From NCBI RefSeq assembly GCF_000337375.1, contig NZ_AOJG01000012.1, forward strand, positions 32,074-96,073: a stretch of 64,000 nt of DNA, given 5' to 3'. A model generated the notes under the pieces. It made no database searches and was not told the origin of the DNA. It saw only the letters and a list, made by a program, of their open reading frames with translations. The stretch's first letter is position 1. Each line of letters opens with the position of its first letter. The translations under genes and the position numbers were made by a program. Shown piece by piece: positions 40,433-49,534 of this stretch. This stretch comes from Halorubrum lipolyticum DSM 21995 (GTDB lineage: Archaea; Halobacteriota; Halobacteria; Halobacteriales; Haloferacaceae).

Positions 40433-41485
40433 ATGTCGTTCGAGTTCGACTATGACCTGCTCCGCGAGTTGACCGAGGCCCGAGGCGTCCCGGGGTACGA
40501 GGACGAGGTCCGCGAGATCGTCCGTCGCGAGTTCGCCGACCGCGCCGACCGCGTCCGCACCGACGCGATGGGCAACGTCGTCGCCACGATCGAGGGCGAC
40601 TCCGACTACTCGGTCGCCGTCGCGGCCCACATGGACGAGATCGGCTTCATGGTCCGACACGTCACCGACGAGGGGTTCGTCCAGGTGGACTCGCTCGGCG
40701 GGTTCGACGCCCGCGTGCTGCGCGCCCAGCGCGTCACCGTCCACGGCGAGGAGGACCTCACCGGCGTGATCGGCTCCGTGCCGCCGCACACGCTCACGGA
40801 GGAACAGCGGGAGAAAGACGACGAGGTGAAAGACGTCTTCATCGACCTCGGCCGCGACGCCGAGGACGTCGAGGAGCTGGTCGGCGTCGGCGACCTGGTC
40901 ACCCTCGACCAGACGACGACCCGCATGGGCGACCGGATCACCGGGAAGGCGCTCGACGACCGGATCTGCCTGTTCGCGACGCTCGAGGCCGCCGAGCGGA
41001 TCGACGAACCCGACGTGACGATCCACTTCGCGGCGACCGTCCAAGAGGAGGTCGGCCTTCGCGGGGCGCAGGCGCTCGGCGTCGACATCGATCCGGACCT
41101 CGCCGTTGCCCTCGACGTCACCGTCGCCAACGACGTGCCGCAGATCGGCGAGCCGGCCGACGCTGTGACCGAGCTGGGAGCGGGGACCGCGATCAAGCTG
41201 AAGGACTCCTCGGTGATCACCAGTCCGAAGGTCCACAAGCGGCTCACCGCAGTCGCCGAGGAGGAGGGGATCGAGCACCAGCACGAGGTGTTGCCCGCGG
41301 GCGGTACCGACACCGCCGGGTTCCAGAACACCGCGGGCGCGAAACCCGTCGGCGCCGTCTCGATCCCGACGCGGTACCTCCACACGGTCACCGAGACCGC
41401 CGACGGCGACGACGTGGCCGCGACGATCGACCTGCTGACGGCCTTCCTGGAGTCGGAGACCGGCGAACACGACTACACTTTATAA
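40433..41485 (+). CDS. M42-family metallopeptidase
   Basis: A 350-residue aminopeptidase of family M42 (TET/glutamyl aminopeptidase, often labelled endoglucanase). The metal and catalytic residues are visible: AAHMDEIGFMV (H66, D68), KALDDRICLFATLEAAERI, ATVQEEVGLRGAQALGV (E205-E206), LDVTVANDVP and LPAGGTDTAGFQ. It would trim short peptides in the cytoplasm as a dodecamer. Its stop codon falls in TTTATAAA (41479-41486), followed by ATAGTATATAAAAAG, which may serve as a terminator. It is divergent from the MTH865-like gene and convergent with citrate synthase. Confidence 0.92.
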   Translation: MSFEFDYDLLRELTEARGVPGYEDEVREIVRREFADRADRVRTDAMGNVVATIEGDSDYSVAVAAHMDEIGFMVRHVTDEGFVQVDSLGGFDARVLRAQRVTVHGEEDLTGVIGSVPPHTLTEEQREKDDEVKDVFIDLGRDAEDVEELVGVGDLVTLDQTTTRMGDRITGKALDDRICLFATLEAAERIDEPDVTIHFAATVQEEVGLRGAQALGVDIDPDLAVALDVTVANDVPQIGEPADAVTELGAGTAIKLKDSSVITSPKVHKRLTAVAEEEGIEHQHEVLPAGGTDTAGFQNTAGAKPVGAVSIPTRYLHTVTETADGDDVAATIDLLTAFLESETGEHDYTL

Positions 41486-41538
41486 ATAGTATATAAAAAG
41501 AGGGTGTCAGACCGCGGCGCCGCACCGCCGTCGACGCC

Positions 41539-42687
41539 TCACCGCTCGTCGACGGGCACGAACTCCGAGTCCTTTGGCCCGGTGTACCGGGCGCGCGGGC
41601 GGATGAGGCGGTTGTCCTCCTGGTACTCGACGACGTGGGCGATCCAGCCGCCGGCGCGGCTCATCGCGAAGATGGGGGTGTACATGTCGACCGGGATCCC
41701 CAGCGAGTCGTAGACGGAGCCGGAGTAGAAGTCCACGTTCGGGGCGATCCCCTTGTCCAGCAGCCCCTGTTCGGTGAGGTACTCCTCGATCGCGGTGGTG
41801 TAGTCGAGCCACTTCGTGTCGCCCGACGACTCCGAGAGGTCGCGCAGCTTCTCTTCGAGGATATTCGCGCGGGGATCTTTCACCTTGTACACGCGGTGGC
41901 CGAAGCCGGGGATGCGTCGGCCCTCGTCGCGGGCGTCTTTCACCCACTGCACGGGGTCCTTATCCGAGGCGTCGACCTCCTGAAGCACCTCCATCACGTC
42001 CTGGTTCGCGCCGCCGTGGAGCGGGCCGGAGAGCGCGCCGATCCCGCCGGTGACGCCGGAGTACACGTCGGCCATCGTCGAGCCGATCACTATCGCGGTG
42101 AACGTCGAGGCGTTGAACCCGTGGTCGGCGTGGAGCGTCAGCGCCATGTCGAACGTCTCCGCGCTCACCTCGTCGGGCTCGGTCCCGGTGAGCATGTAGA
42201 GGAAGTTCGCGGCGTGCGAGAGGTCCGGGTCGGGCGCGACCGGGTCCTCGCCCTGCCGGGCGCGCTCGAACGCCGCGAGGATCGTCGGGATCTTCGCCGT
42301 GATCCGGCGGCCCTTCCGGAGCGTCGCGTCGAGGTCCGCGGGGTCCGCGTCCCCCTCGGGCTCGTACGCCGACAGCATGGAGACCGCGGTCCGCAGCGCG
42401 GCCATCGGGCGTTCGCCGGCGTCGGCGAGCGCCTGAACGGTGTCGAGCACGTCATCGTCGACGGCGCGCTCGGCGGCCAGGTCCGCGGCGAAGGCGTCGA
42501 GTTCCTCGCGCGTCGGCAACGAGCCGTGCCACAGGAGGTATACCACCTCCTCGTAGCTCGCGCCGCGAGCGAGGTCCTCGATGTCGTAGCCACGGTACAC
42601 GAGCCTGCCGACCTCGCCGTCGACGTAGCTCAGATCCGACTCCGCGACGAGGACGCCTTCGAGCCCGCGCTTTAACTCGTCTGACAT
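41539..42687 (-). CDS. citZ: Citrate synthase
   Basis: A 382-residue type II-like citrate synthase condensing oxaloacetate and acetyl-CoA. The catalytic residues are in LHADHGFNASTFTAIV, GPLHGGANQDVMEVL (His) and PGFGHRVYKVKDPRA (His), and the Asp near DFYSGSVYDSLGIP. The N-terminus LKRGLEGVLVAESDLSYVDGEVGRLVYRGYDIEDLA is characteristic of archaeal and bacterial dimeric forms. 2-methylcitrate synthases look similar, so some uncertainty remains over substrate. A TATA-like ATAACGC lies upstream of the ATG at 42687 on the minus strand. Confidence 0.94.
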   Translation of the reverse strand: MSDELKRGLEGVLVAESDLSYVDGEVGRLVYRGYDIEDLARGASYEEVVYLLWHGSLPTREELDAFAADLAAERAVDDDVLDTVQALADAGERPMAALRTAVSMLSAYEPEGDADPADLDATLRKGRRITAKIPTILAAFERARQGEDPVAPDPDLSHAANFLYMLTGTEPDEVSAETFDMALTLHADHGFNASTFTAIVIGSTMADVYSGVTGGIGALSGPLHGGANQDVMEVLQEVDASDKDPVQWVKDARDEGRRIPGFGHRVYKVKDPRANILEEKLRDLSESSGDTKWLDYTTAIEEYLTEQGLLDKGIAPNVDFYSGSVYDSLGIPVDMYTPIFAMSRAGGWIAHVVEYQEDNRLIRPRARYTGPKDSEFVPVDER

Positions 42688-42898
42688 GCAGTGACGTTCC
42701 GACCACCGCCAAAAAAGCGTTATCTTTCAGGAGGAATACGCACGACGATCGTCGAACCGGTCCGCGTCGGACGACGGCGCTTCGGTCGTCGGATTTGCGA
42801 CACGTGCGGGGACGGACCGTCGCGATATCGCCCGAGACCGGTGCGGAAACCCGACGATCAGCGAGTCGGGGCCGGCGATCGGCGGTTCGGCGCGGCGA
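42688..42898. other. Intergenic region, nothing recognised
   Basis: 211 bp upstream of citrate synthase and downstream of the PIN/KH ATPase gene. It holds AAAAAAGCGTTATC near 42710-42723, part of the citrate synthase promoter and also a possible terminator. No RNA gene or repeat copy is present. Confidence 0.5.
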
Positions 42899-44797
42899 TC
42901 AGCGAGCCGGCACGACCGTCACCGTGCGCTTCCGGTCGATCGCGTCCTCCAGCTCCTCGGCGATCGCGGAGCCGCGGGAGACCTGCACTTCGCCGCCGCG
43001 GCCGACGGTGGCGGTGAAGAGGTACTCGCCGTCCGCGCGCACCTCGACCGTCTCGCCGACGCCGGCGTCGACGTCGATGACGACGTGCCGAGAGGTGATC
43101 TCGGGGGTCACGACGGTGCCGCGCTCCTCGCCGACCTGCCCGCCCCGGCCGCCGCCCTGTCCCTTCGAGCCGCCCCCGCCGCCGGATCCGCCCCCGCGAC
43201 CGCCGGGCTTCTCGTCGTGGGTGCGGACGTCGATCTCGATCCCGAGGCGGTTCTCGATGTCGCTGATGCGGCCGCCGCCCTTGCCGATGACGGTGCCGAT
43301 GTCGCCCTCGGAGACGTACACGATCGCCTGGTCGTTCCCCTCGAGCTCGACGTCGACGTGGCCGTGCGCGACCGACTTGATCTCGCGTTCGATCTCCTGT
43401 TTCGCGATCCGACCGACGCCCGTCTCGCTCTCGGCCTCGCCGCCCTCGTCGTTCAGGGGGACCGTGACGACCTGCCGGTTGAACGTGTAGATCTCGTACT
43501 CCGGGCGGCCCGTCTCGAAGTTCGACACCTGGATGACCGGACGCGCGAGGTCCTCGGCGGTGAGCCCGGCGGGCACCTTCACCTCCGTCGTCACGTCGTA
43601 CACCGTGTGGACCTCCCCGGCCTCGATGTAGACGACGGTGTCGACGATCTGCGGGATCATCCCGAGCTCGACCCGGCCGACGAGCCGCTGGAGCGCGTCG
43701 ATGGCGCGGGAGGCGTGGACGACGCCGACCATCCCGACGCCGGCCATCCGCATGTCCGAGAACACCTCGAAGTCGTTCGTCTTCCGGACCTCGTCGTAGA
43801 TGGTGTAGTCGGGGCGAACCAGGAGGAGGGAGTCGGCCGTGTTCTCCATCTCGCCGCCGAGCGCGCCGTACTGGGTGATCTCCGGACCGACCTGGAGGTC
43901 GCGCGGCTTCTCCATCGTCTTGACCGCGTAGTCGTTGTCGTTGAGGAACTCCGCGACCGCCTGCGCGAACGTCGACTTGCCGGCCCCGGGCGACCCGGAG
44001 ATGAGCACGCCGCGCTTCCGCTCTTTGAAGCGCTCGCGGAGCTCGTCGGCGAACTCGTAGTCGTCGAGCGTCGTCTTCGCGATGGGACGGACGGCCGTGA
44101 TCTCTATCCCGTCGGCGAACGGGGGGCGCGCGACCGCGATCCGGTAGTTCCGGAACTGGACGATGTCCATCCCGTCGTCGGAGAGCTCGATGAACCCCTC
44201 GTTGGACTGCCGCGCGAGGTCGACGACCGCTGTCGCCCACTCGTCCATCTGCGCCTCGCTCGTCTCCTCGTCGTCGATGACCTCGTACCGCATCTCGCCG
44301 AGGGCCCCGCGCTTCGCCTTCGGCTTCGTCCCCGTCTTGAGGTGGACCGACATCGTCTCGTCCGTGAAGAACTGCTGGATCGGCAGCTCGTCGACGACGC
44401 CGCGGGCGACCGGCTCGACGTACTCGACGTCGATCCCCTTCGCGCGGGCGACCTCCGCCTGCACGACGTCGCTGGAGAGGAGCGTGGCGTCGCGGTCGTC
44501 GGCGACCTCGCGGATCAGCGCGTCCACGTCGCCCTCGTGGGCGCGCGATCGGGCGTCGCCGTCGGCGCGCTCGCCGACGTACTCCAGCTCGATCGTCCCC
44601 TCGTCGGCGTAGTCGGCGAGCCGCTTGAGCTCGCTCAGTCCGTCCCATCCCGACTCCAGCCCGTCGTTCGCCTGCGACTCCAGCTCGCCGACGACGGCCT
44701 CCGGGACGAGCACCGTCGCCGCCGCGTAGGTCCCGTCCTCGACGCGTTCGGACACGCGGCCGTCGACGACCGCACTGGTGTCCGGTACTACGTTCAT
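42899..44797 (-). CDS. PIN-domain / PilT-type ATPase / KH-domain protein
   Basis: A 632-residue archaeal protein of the COG1855 type. Residues 1 to about 135 are a PIN nuclease domain (PDTSAVVDGRV, LIREVADDRDATLLSSDVVQAEVA). Residues about 240-430 are a VirB11/PilT-like ATPase with Walker A GSPGAGKST, VRPDYTIYDEVRKTNDFEVF as Walker B region, and HASRAIDALQRL. Residues about 500-545 are a KH RNA-binding domain with the GxxG loop (VIGKGGGRISDIENRLGIEID). A Gly-rich, flexible linker (PGGRGGGSGGGGGSKGQGG) follows and then a TRAM-like C-terminal sheet. RNA processing or turnover driven by ATP is likely; the substrate is unknown. Monocistronic. Confidence 0.92.
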   Translation of the reverse strand: MNVVPDTSAVVDGRVSERVEDGTYAAATVLVPEAVVGELESQANDGLESGWDGLSELKRLADYADEGTIELEYVGERADGDARSRAHEGDVDALIREVADDRDATLLSSDVVQAEVARAKGIDVEYVEPVARGVVDELPIQQFFTDETMSVHLKTGTKPKAKRGALGEMRYEVIDDEETSEAQMDEWATAVVDLARQSNEGFIELSDDGMDIVQFRNYRIAVARPPFADGIEITAVRPIAKTTLDDYEFADELRERFKERKRGVLISGSPGAGKSTFAQAVAEFLNDNDYAVKTMEKPRDLQVGPEITQYGALGGEMENTADSLLLVRPDYTIYDEVRKTNDFEVFSDMRMAGVGMVGVVHASRAIDALQRLVGRVELGMIPQIVDTVVYIEAGEVHTVYDVTTEVKVPAGLTAEDLARPVIQVSNFETGRPEYEIYTFNRQVVTVPLNDEGGEAESETGVGRIAKQEIEREIKSVAHGHVDVELEGNDQAIVYVSEGDIGTVIGKGGGRISDIENRLGIEIDVRTHDEKPGGRGGGSGGGGGSKGQGGGRGGQVGEERGTVVTPEITSRHVVIDVDAGVGETVEVRADGEYLFTATVGRGGEVQVSRGSAIAEELEDAIDRKRTVTVVPAR

Positions 44798-44893
44798 ACG
44801 GAGCGTCCGGGCGGGAACCGTATAAGCGTGTTCGACCCGGGCGGCGCCGAAGTCGGGCGGGGAATCGCCGGTCGCGCCGTCGGCGAACCCGGG

Positions 44894-45610
44894 TCAGTCG
44901 CCGGCCGCGGCGACCGACTCCCGCTCGGCTTTCAGTCGCCGGGCGTACGTCGCGAAGTTGTCGAACAGCGGCTTCGCCTCGCAGGCGGCGTCGTAGGCCT
45001 CGGGGGTGATCTCGGCCAGCACCGAATCGACGCGGGCGTCGCCGAGGCGCTCGCGTTTCCCCTCGGTGACCTCCCGCGCCGTCTCGAGGTCGTACTCCGG
45101 GTGGAACTGCACGCCCCAACAGTGGCCGTCGCGGAACGCGTGGACGCCGCGGTCGTTCTCGGCGAGCAGGGTCGCGCTCGGCGGGAGCTCGACGACCGCG
45201 TCGCCGTGGGTCGTGAAGACGGTGAACGCCTCGTCGATCCCCGCGAACAGCTCGTCGCCGCCGCGGTGGCGGACCTCGTTGTACCCGATCTCGAACCCGT
45301 CCATCCCGGCGACGCGCCCGCCGAGCGCCTCGGCGACCACCTGGTGGCCGTAACAGACGCCGAGCACCGGGAGCCCGGCCTCCGCGGCCTCGGCGACGTA
45401 GTCGATGAGCGGCGGGATCCACTCATCGTCCCAGTAGACGGACGAGCGCGACCCGGTGACCACGACGCCGTCGAACTCGGTGTGGTCGGGGAGGTGGCCG
45501 TCGCTGGCCGAGAACTCGACGAGGTCGGCGTCGAGCTCGCGCCGGAAGTTCCGCCGGGTGTTCGCGCCGTCGTGGGCGGCGTTCAGCAGAGCGAACCGGA
45601 GCCGTGTCAT
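44894..45610 (-). CDS. Class I glutamine amidotransferase (GMP synthase subunit A-like)
   Basis: A 238-residue stand-alone class I amidotransferase. The catalytic triad is visible: the nucleophile in VLGVCYGHQVVAEALGG, and His-Glu in WGVQFHPEYDLETA. VVVTGSRSSVYWDDEWIPPLIDYV and GYNEVRHRGGDELFAGI are like the GuaA amidotransferase/gamma-glutamyl-GABA hydrolase group. No synthetase partner is nearby, so it may hydrolyse gamma-glutamyl compounds rather than feed GMP synthase. Start ATG 45610 (MTRLRFALLNAAHDGANTRRNF) is the homology start. The alpha/beta hydrolase gene is 95 bp upstream on the same strand. Confidence 0.88.
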   Translation of the reverse strand: MTRLRFALLNAAHDGANTRRNFRRELDADLVEFSASDGHLPDHTEFDGVVVTGSRSSVYWDDEWIPPLIDYVAEAAEAGLPVLGVCYGHQVVAEALGGRVAGMDGFEIGYNEVRHRGGDELFAGIDEAFTVFTTHGDAVVELPPSATLLAENDRGVHAFRDGHCWGVQFHPEYDLETAREVTEGKRERLGDARVDSVLAEITPEAYDAACEAKPLFDNFATYARRLKAERESVAAAGD

Positions 45611-45705
45611 TGGAGGTTCCGACGCGCGACGGGGCAAAAACGGTTGCGACGGCGCGAAGCGCTACCGCCGTCGGGGAGCGGCGAGTTCGGTCGGCCGGCT
45701 TCCGT

Positions 45706-46512
45706 TCACTCCGGGAAGGGGTCCGCGGCGTGTTCCGCGAGCCAGCCGACGAGGGCGTCGTTGACCGCGGCCGACGCCTCGACGCCGACGAGGTGGCGCG
45801 CGCCCTCAACCGCGTGGAGCTCGCCGCGCGGAAGTCCCTCCGCGAGCGTCTCGGCCGCCGTCACCGGACACGCGGTGTCGTCGGTTCCGTGGACGACGAG
45901 GGTCGGCGTCGTGAGCTCGTACAGCCGGTCCGAGAGGTCGAACCCGTCGACGGCCGCGCGGTGGGCCTCGAACGTCTCGCGGCCGGCGTCCTCGGCGAGG
46001 CGCCACTCCGCGATCCGCGAGAGTGCGTCGGGGTGGTTCCCCCGGAACGACTCCGAGAGGAGTCCGTTCAGCGACCCCTCCACCGCCGCCGGGGTCGACG
46101 GGTCGGCCCACACGCCGTCGGGGTTGTAGGCGTCGCCCGCGGGCGGCGTGCCGACGACCGAGAGGCTCGCCGGGCGCGACGAGGCGAGCGCGTACGCGAG
46201 CGCGACCATCCCGCCGAGGCCGTACCCGACGAGGTGGGCGTTCCGGATCCCCTCCGCGGCACACACGGCGTCCACGTCGCTCGCGAGCGCTTCGACCGTA
46301 TACGGCCCGGGCGGCGCGTCGGACCGGCCGACGCCGCGCGTCTCCGGCGTGATGACCGTGTGCGGGCCGGCGAGCGCGGCGTGTTGCCAGCCGAACTGCC
46401 AGGCGCCGAGCCCCACGTCGCCGCAGAACACGACCGCCTCGTCGGGGTCGCCGGCGTCGGGGGCGTCCGTCTCGTACCGGATCTCGACGCCGGCGTTGTT
46501 CGCGTGGGGCAT
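45706..46512 (-). CDS. Alpha/beta-hydrolase-fold protein with Gly in place of nucleophile Ser
   Basis: A 268-residue alpha/beta hydrolase (FCGDVGLGAWQFGWQHAALAGPHTVITPETRGVGRSDAP). The nucleophile elbow, normally GxSxG, reads VGYGLGGMVAL: Gly98 replaces the serine (codon GGC). The acid (VVHGTDDTACPV) and the histidine (EGARHLVG) remain. It is intact otherwise. It may be inactive, act as a binding protein, or use another mechanism. The gene ends 95 bp before the amidotransferase start, on the same strand, and its ATG is 19 bp downstream of the alaS stop, so alaS and this gene could be co-transcribed. Confidence 0.85.
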   Translation of the reverse strand: MPHANNAGVEIRYETDAPDAGDPDEAVVFCGDVGLGAWQFGWQHAALAGPHTVITPETRGVGRSDAPPGPYTVEALASDVDAVCAAEGIRNAHLVGYGLGGMVALAYALASSRPASLSVVGTPPAGDAYNPDGVWADPSTPAAVEGSLNGLLSESFRGNHPDALSRIAEWRLAEDAGRETFEAHRAAVDGFDLSDRLYELTTPTLVVHGTDDTACPVTAAETLAEGLPRGELHAVEGARHLVGVEASAAVNDALVGWLAEHAADPFPE

Positions 46513-46533
46513 AAAAACCGGGTGAGAGTGAGC

Positions 46534-49314
46534 TCAGGCCTCCTGGAGACTGCGGAGCACGTCAGGCGCCGCGTCGAGCGCGTCGTCGAGCGCGTCCGCG
46601 TCCGGGCCGCCCCCCTGCGCGAAGTCCGGGGGACCGCCGCCGCCGCCGCCGACGCGGCCGGCGAGCTCCGAGACGACCTGCCCGGCGTTCACGTCGACGC
46701 CGTCGGGGACGCCGACCACGAAGCTCGCGGAGCCGTCCGCCCCGCTGCCGACGACCGCGACCTTCCCGTCGTCGACGTGGGCGTTCGCGGTCGCGCGAAG
46801 CTCGTCGGCGTCGCCGTCGAGCCGCTGGATCACCGCGGTCACGCCGTCGACGTCGACCTCCTCTGCGTCGGCGCCGCCGGAGGCGCGCGCCGCCGCGAGC
46901 TCCTCTTTGAGCGACTCGACCTCCTTGCCGCGCGCCTTCCACTCCTCGAAGAACCGCTCCGCGGTCTCGGGCACGTCGAGCGGGTCGACGTCGAGCGCCT
47001 CGGCGGCGTCGTACAGCGCGTCCTCCGTGCGCTGGGTCGCCTCGATCGCCGCGCCGCCGGCGGCGAACACGATCCGCTCGACGCCGTCCTGGACGGGCTC
47101 CGTCTTTAACACCTTCACCGCGCCGATCTCGCCGGTCCGGTCGATGTGGGTACCGGCACAGGCCTGCACGTCGGCGTCGCCGACGTGGATCAGGCGGATG
47201 TTGGTTCCCGGCGGGACGCCGCCCTGATACAGGTCGAACCCGTGCTCGGCCTCCGCCTCGTTGCGGTCGGGCCACTCCTGGCGCACCGGCACGTCGTCGC
47301 GGACGAGCTCGTTGGCCACCCGTTCGATCTCTTTGACCTGATCGCGAGAGATCCGATCGAAGTGACGGACGTCGAGCCGGGAGGAGTCGATCCCCTTCTG
47401 TGCGCCCGCCTGCCGGACGTGATCGCCGAGCACTTCGCGGGCCGCGTGGCCGATCAGGTGGGTCGCGGTGTGGTGCGCGCGGAGCCGGTCGCGACGGTCG
47501 CCGTCGACCTGTCCCTTGACGAACTCTCCCTTCCCGGGGTCGGCGTCCGTCCGGTGGAGCACGACGCCGTTCGTCTCCTGTACGTCGACCACGTCGACGG
47601 TGGTCTCGCCGGCGGTGAGCTGGCCGCGGTCGGCCGGCTGACCGCCGCCCTCCGGGTAGAACATCGTCTGGTCCAACACCACGTCGTACCCCTCCTCGCG
47701 CTCGAACACGTCGAGGACGACCGCCTCGAACTCGGTGCGTCCCTGATCGTCGTAGAACAGCTTCTCCGTCTCGGGGAGGTCGCCGAGCCGGTCGTCGCGG
47801 TCCGCGGCCGCCTCGTCGCCGTCCTCCTCCTCGTGGCGGTCGGCGACGAGCGCGTAGAAGTCGTCCGGTACGTCGACGGTCGCGCCGCGCTCGGCGGCGA
47901 TGTCGGCGACCATGTCCGGCTGGATCCCGTGGGAGTCGTACAGCTCCAGGAGCGCCGCCGTCGGGATCGGTTCGCCCGTGCCGGCGTACTCGTCCGCGAG
48001 CGACTCCACCTTGCGGGAGCCGCGTTCGAGCGTCTTCCGGTACTTCCGCTCCTCGGTGCGGACGATCTCGCGGATCGTGTCGCGGTTCTCGTAGCCGAGC
48101 CGCTCGGCCTGCATGTCGACGAGCTCGTCGAGCGGGGCGTCGACGCCGACCTCGTCGACGAGCCGCTTCGTGCGCCGAAGCACCATCCGGGCGAGGTAGC
48201 CCGTCCCGACGTTCGAGGGGACGATCCCGTCGCCGAACATGTACGCGAGCGTCCGCGAGTGGTCGGCGATCGCGTAGATCGACTCGAGCGGCTCGACGAG
48301 CTCGCGGAGCCGGTCGACGTCGACGTCAAGCCGGTCGGCGATCTCGCCGCGAGCGGCCTCCACGTCGTCCACGTCGTCGATGTCGAGTCGGCCGGAGAGC
48401 TTCGCAGCGCGGTGGACGAGCTTCCGTTCCGCCTCCGTGTGTTCGATCCCCGCGTTCTCCTTGAGGAAGTCGATCGCCTCGGGGTAGACGGCCTCGTACA
48501 CCGTCGCCGTCCCCTGACTCATCCACGTCCACCGCTCGAGCCCGTACCCGGTGTCGACGATGTACGTGTCCATGAACGAGTACGTGTGCCCGTCCTTCAT
48601 CTCGTAGTCGCCGTCGGGGTCCCGCTCCATACACATGAAGACGAGCGTCGCCAGCTCGGCGCCTTTATAAATGACCTCGATCGCGGGGCCCGCGTTGCCG
48701 CCCCCGACCCACGGGTCCTCGATGTAGGTGATCTCCTCCAGATCCGCGCCGAGGCTCTCGAACAGCTCGTCGCAGTACTCGACGGTCTCGTCCTTCCAGT
48801 ACACCTCGCCGTGGTAGGCGTACTCGTCCTCGTCGACCTCTTCGCGCGTATTGAACGCGTGGTGGGCCATCATCTCGAAGGCCATCGTGTGCCGGCCCGT
48901 CTTGCCGACGTTGTCGATGTCCTGCATCCGGATACAGGGCTGTGAGATGGTGAGGGGGTTCGCCGGCGGCGGGGTCTGACCGGAGGTGACGAGCGGTTGG
49001 AAGTCGTAGATCGACGCCTGCGTCAAGAGCACGTCGTCGCGCCAGCGGTTCGCCGCGACCGGGTACGGGTCGATCCGTTCGTGGTCGTGCTCCTCGAAGA
49101 AGGAGAGGAACGCCTCCCGCATCTCAGAGAGCGTGTGGGCCTCCGGGAAGCCCGGATCGTCGATGAAGCTGTAGTCCTCACAGGGCGGCTCGCCGCACAG
49201 TTCGCGGTCGGCATCGCGGGTCCAGAAGTGCGCGCCACAGGAGATACACTCCTTCCGCTCGAACCCCTCCTCTTCGAAGTAGTCGAGGCGGTACTCCGCT
49301 TCGAGATCGCTCAT
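46534..49314 (-). CDS. alaS: Alanyl-tRNA synthetase
   Basis: A 926-residue archaeal AlaRS. Order: a zinc-binding N-terminal extension typical of archaea ([22 protein letters not shown]), the class II catalytic core ([64 protein letters not shown]), the helical tRNA-binding region, the editing domain with [11 protein letters not shown] and CAGTH (zinc-ligand histidines and cysteine), and a C-terminal oligomerisation region ending in a Gly-rich stretch ([16 protein letters not shown]). ATG 49314 ([19 protein letters not shown]) is the homology start. Codons ATT TAT AAA (48664-48672 on minus) embed TTTATAAA. Confidence 0.97.
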   Translation of the reverse strand: MSDLEAEYRLDYFEEEGFERKECISCGAHFWTRDADRELCGEPPCEDYSFIDDPGFPEAHTLSEMREAFLSFFEEHDHERIDPYPVAANRWRDDVLLTQASIYDFQPLVTSGQTPPPANPLTISQPCIRMQDIDNVGKTGRHTMAFEMMAHHAFNTREEVDEDEYAYHGEVYWKDETVEYCDELFESLGADLEEITYIEDPWVGGGNAGPAIEVIYKGAELATLVFMCMERDPDGDYEMKDGHTYSFMDTYIVDTGYGLERWTWMSQGTATVYEAVYPEAIDFLKENAGIEHTEAERKLVHRAAKLSGRLDIDDVDDVEAARGEIADRLDVDVDRLRELVEPLESIYAIADHSRTLAYMFGDGIVPSNVGTGYLARMVLRRTKRLVDEVGVDAPLDELVDMQAERLGYENRDTIREIVRTEERKYRKTLERGSRKVESLADEYAGTGEPIPTAALLELYDSHGIQPDMVADIAAERGATVDVPDDFYALVADRHEEEDGDEAAADRDDRLGDLPETEKLFYDDQGRTEFEAVVLDVFEREEGYDVVLDQTMFYPEGGGQPADRGQLTAGETTVDVVDVQETNGVVLHRTDADPGKGEFVKGQVDGDRRDRLRAHHTATHLIGHAAREVLGDHVRQAGAQKGIDSSRLDVRHFDRISRDQVKEIERVANELVRDDVPVRQEWPDRNEAEAEHGFDLYQGGVPPGTNIRLIHVGDADVQACAGTHIDRTGEIGAVKVLKTEPVQDGVERIVFAAGGAAIEATQRTEDALYDAAEALDVDPLDVPETAERFFEEWKARGKEVESLKEELAAARASGGADAEEVDVDGVTAVIQRLDGDADELRATANAHVDDGKVAVVGSGADGSASFVVGVPDGVDVNAGQVVSELAGRVGGGGGGPPDFAQGGGPDADALDDALDAAPDVLRSLQEA

Positions 49315-49534
49315 TACTGCAACGTGGCCCGTGTTCCTCCAAAAGGGTTCCGGGGTGCCTCGCGGCCCGCTTCGTACGCGTTCCGCGGCCTGTCCAGCGC
49401 TCCCTCCGGCCGGACCGCTCAACTCACTCCGGCCGGACCGTTCAACGCTCTCTCCGGTCGGATCGGCCGCGAATCCCTAGGGAACGGACGACGGAAGGAA
49501 AATTTATCCGCGCACCAGTCGTGTTCACGGTATC
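49315..49534. other. Divergent alaS / histidine-kinase intergenic region
   Basis: 220 bp. It contains three imperfect copies of a CCGGCCGGACCG(C/T)TCAAC-like motif between about 49400 and 49460. A TATA-like AAAATTTATCCG at 49499-49510 lies about 25 bp before the kinase GTG start. Confidence 0.55.

Noticed and set aside
42688-42898. Possible riboswitch or small RNA before citrate synthase
   Set aside because: No conserved box or strong stem was found. The A-rich stretch is better read as promoter/terminator.
43085-46129. 1014-residue plus-strand open frame opposite the PIN/KH ATPase and amidotransferase genes
   Set aside because: The sequence is rich in Arg, Asp, Val, Leu and Gly with no domain. 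It mirrors the codon structure of real genes on the other strand.
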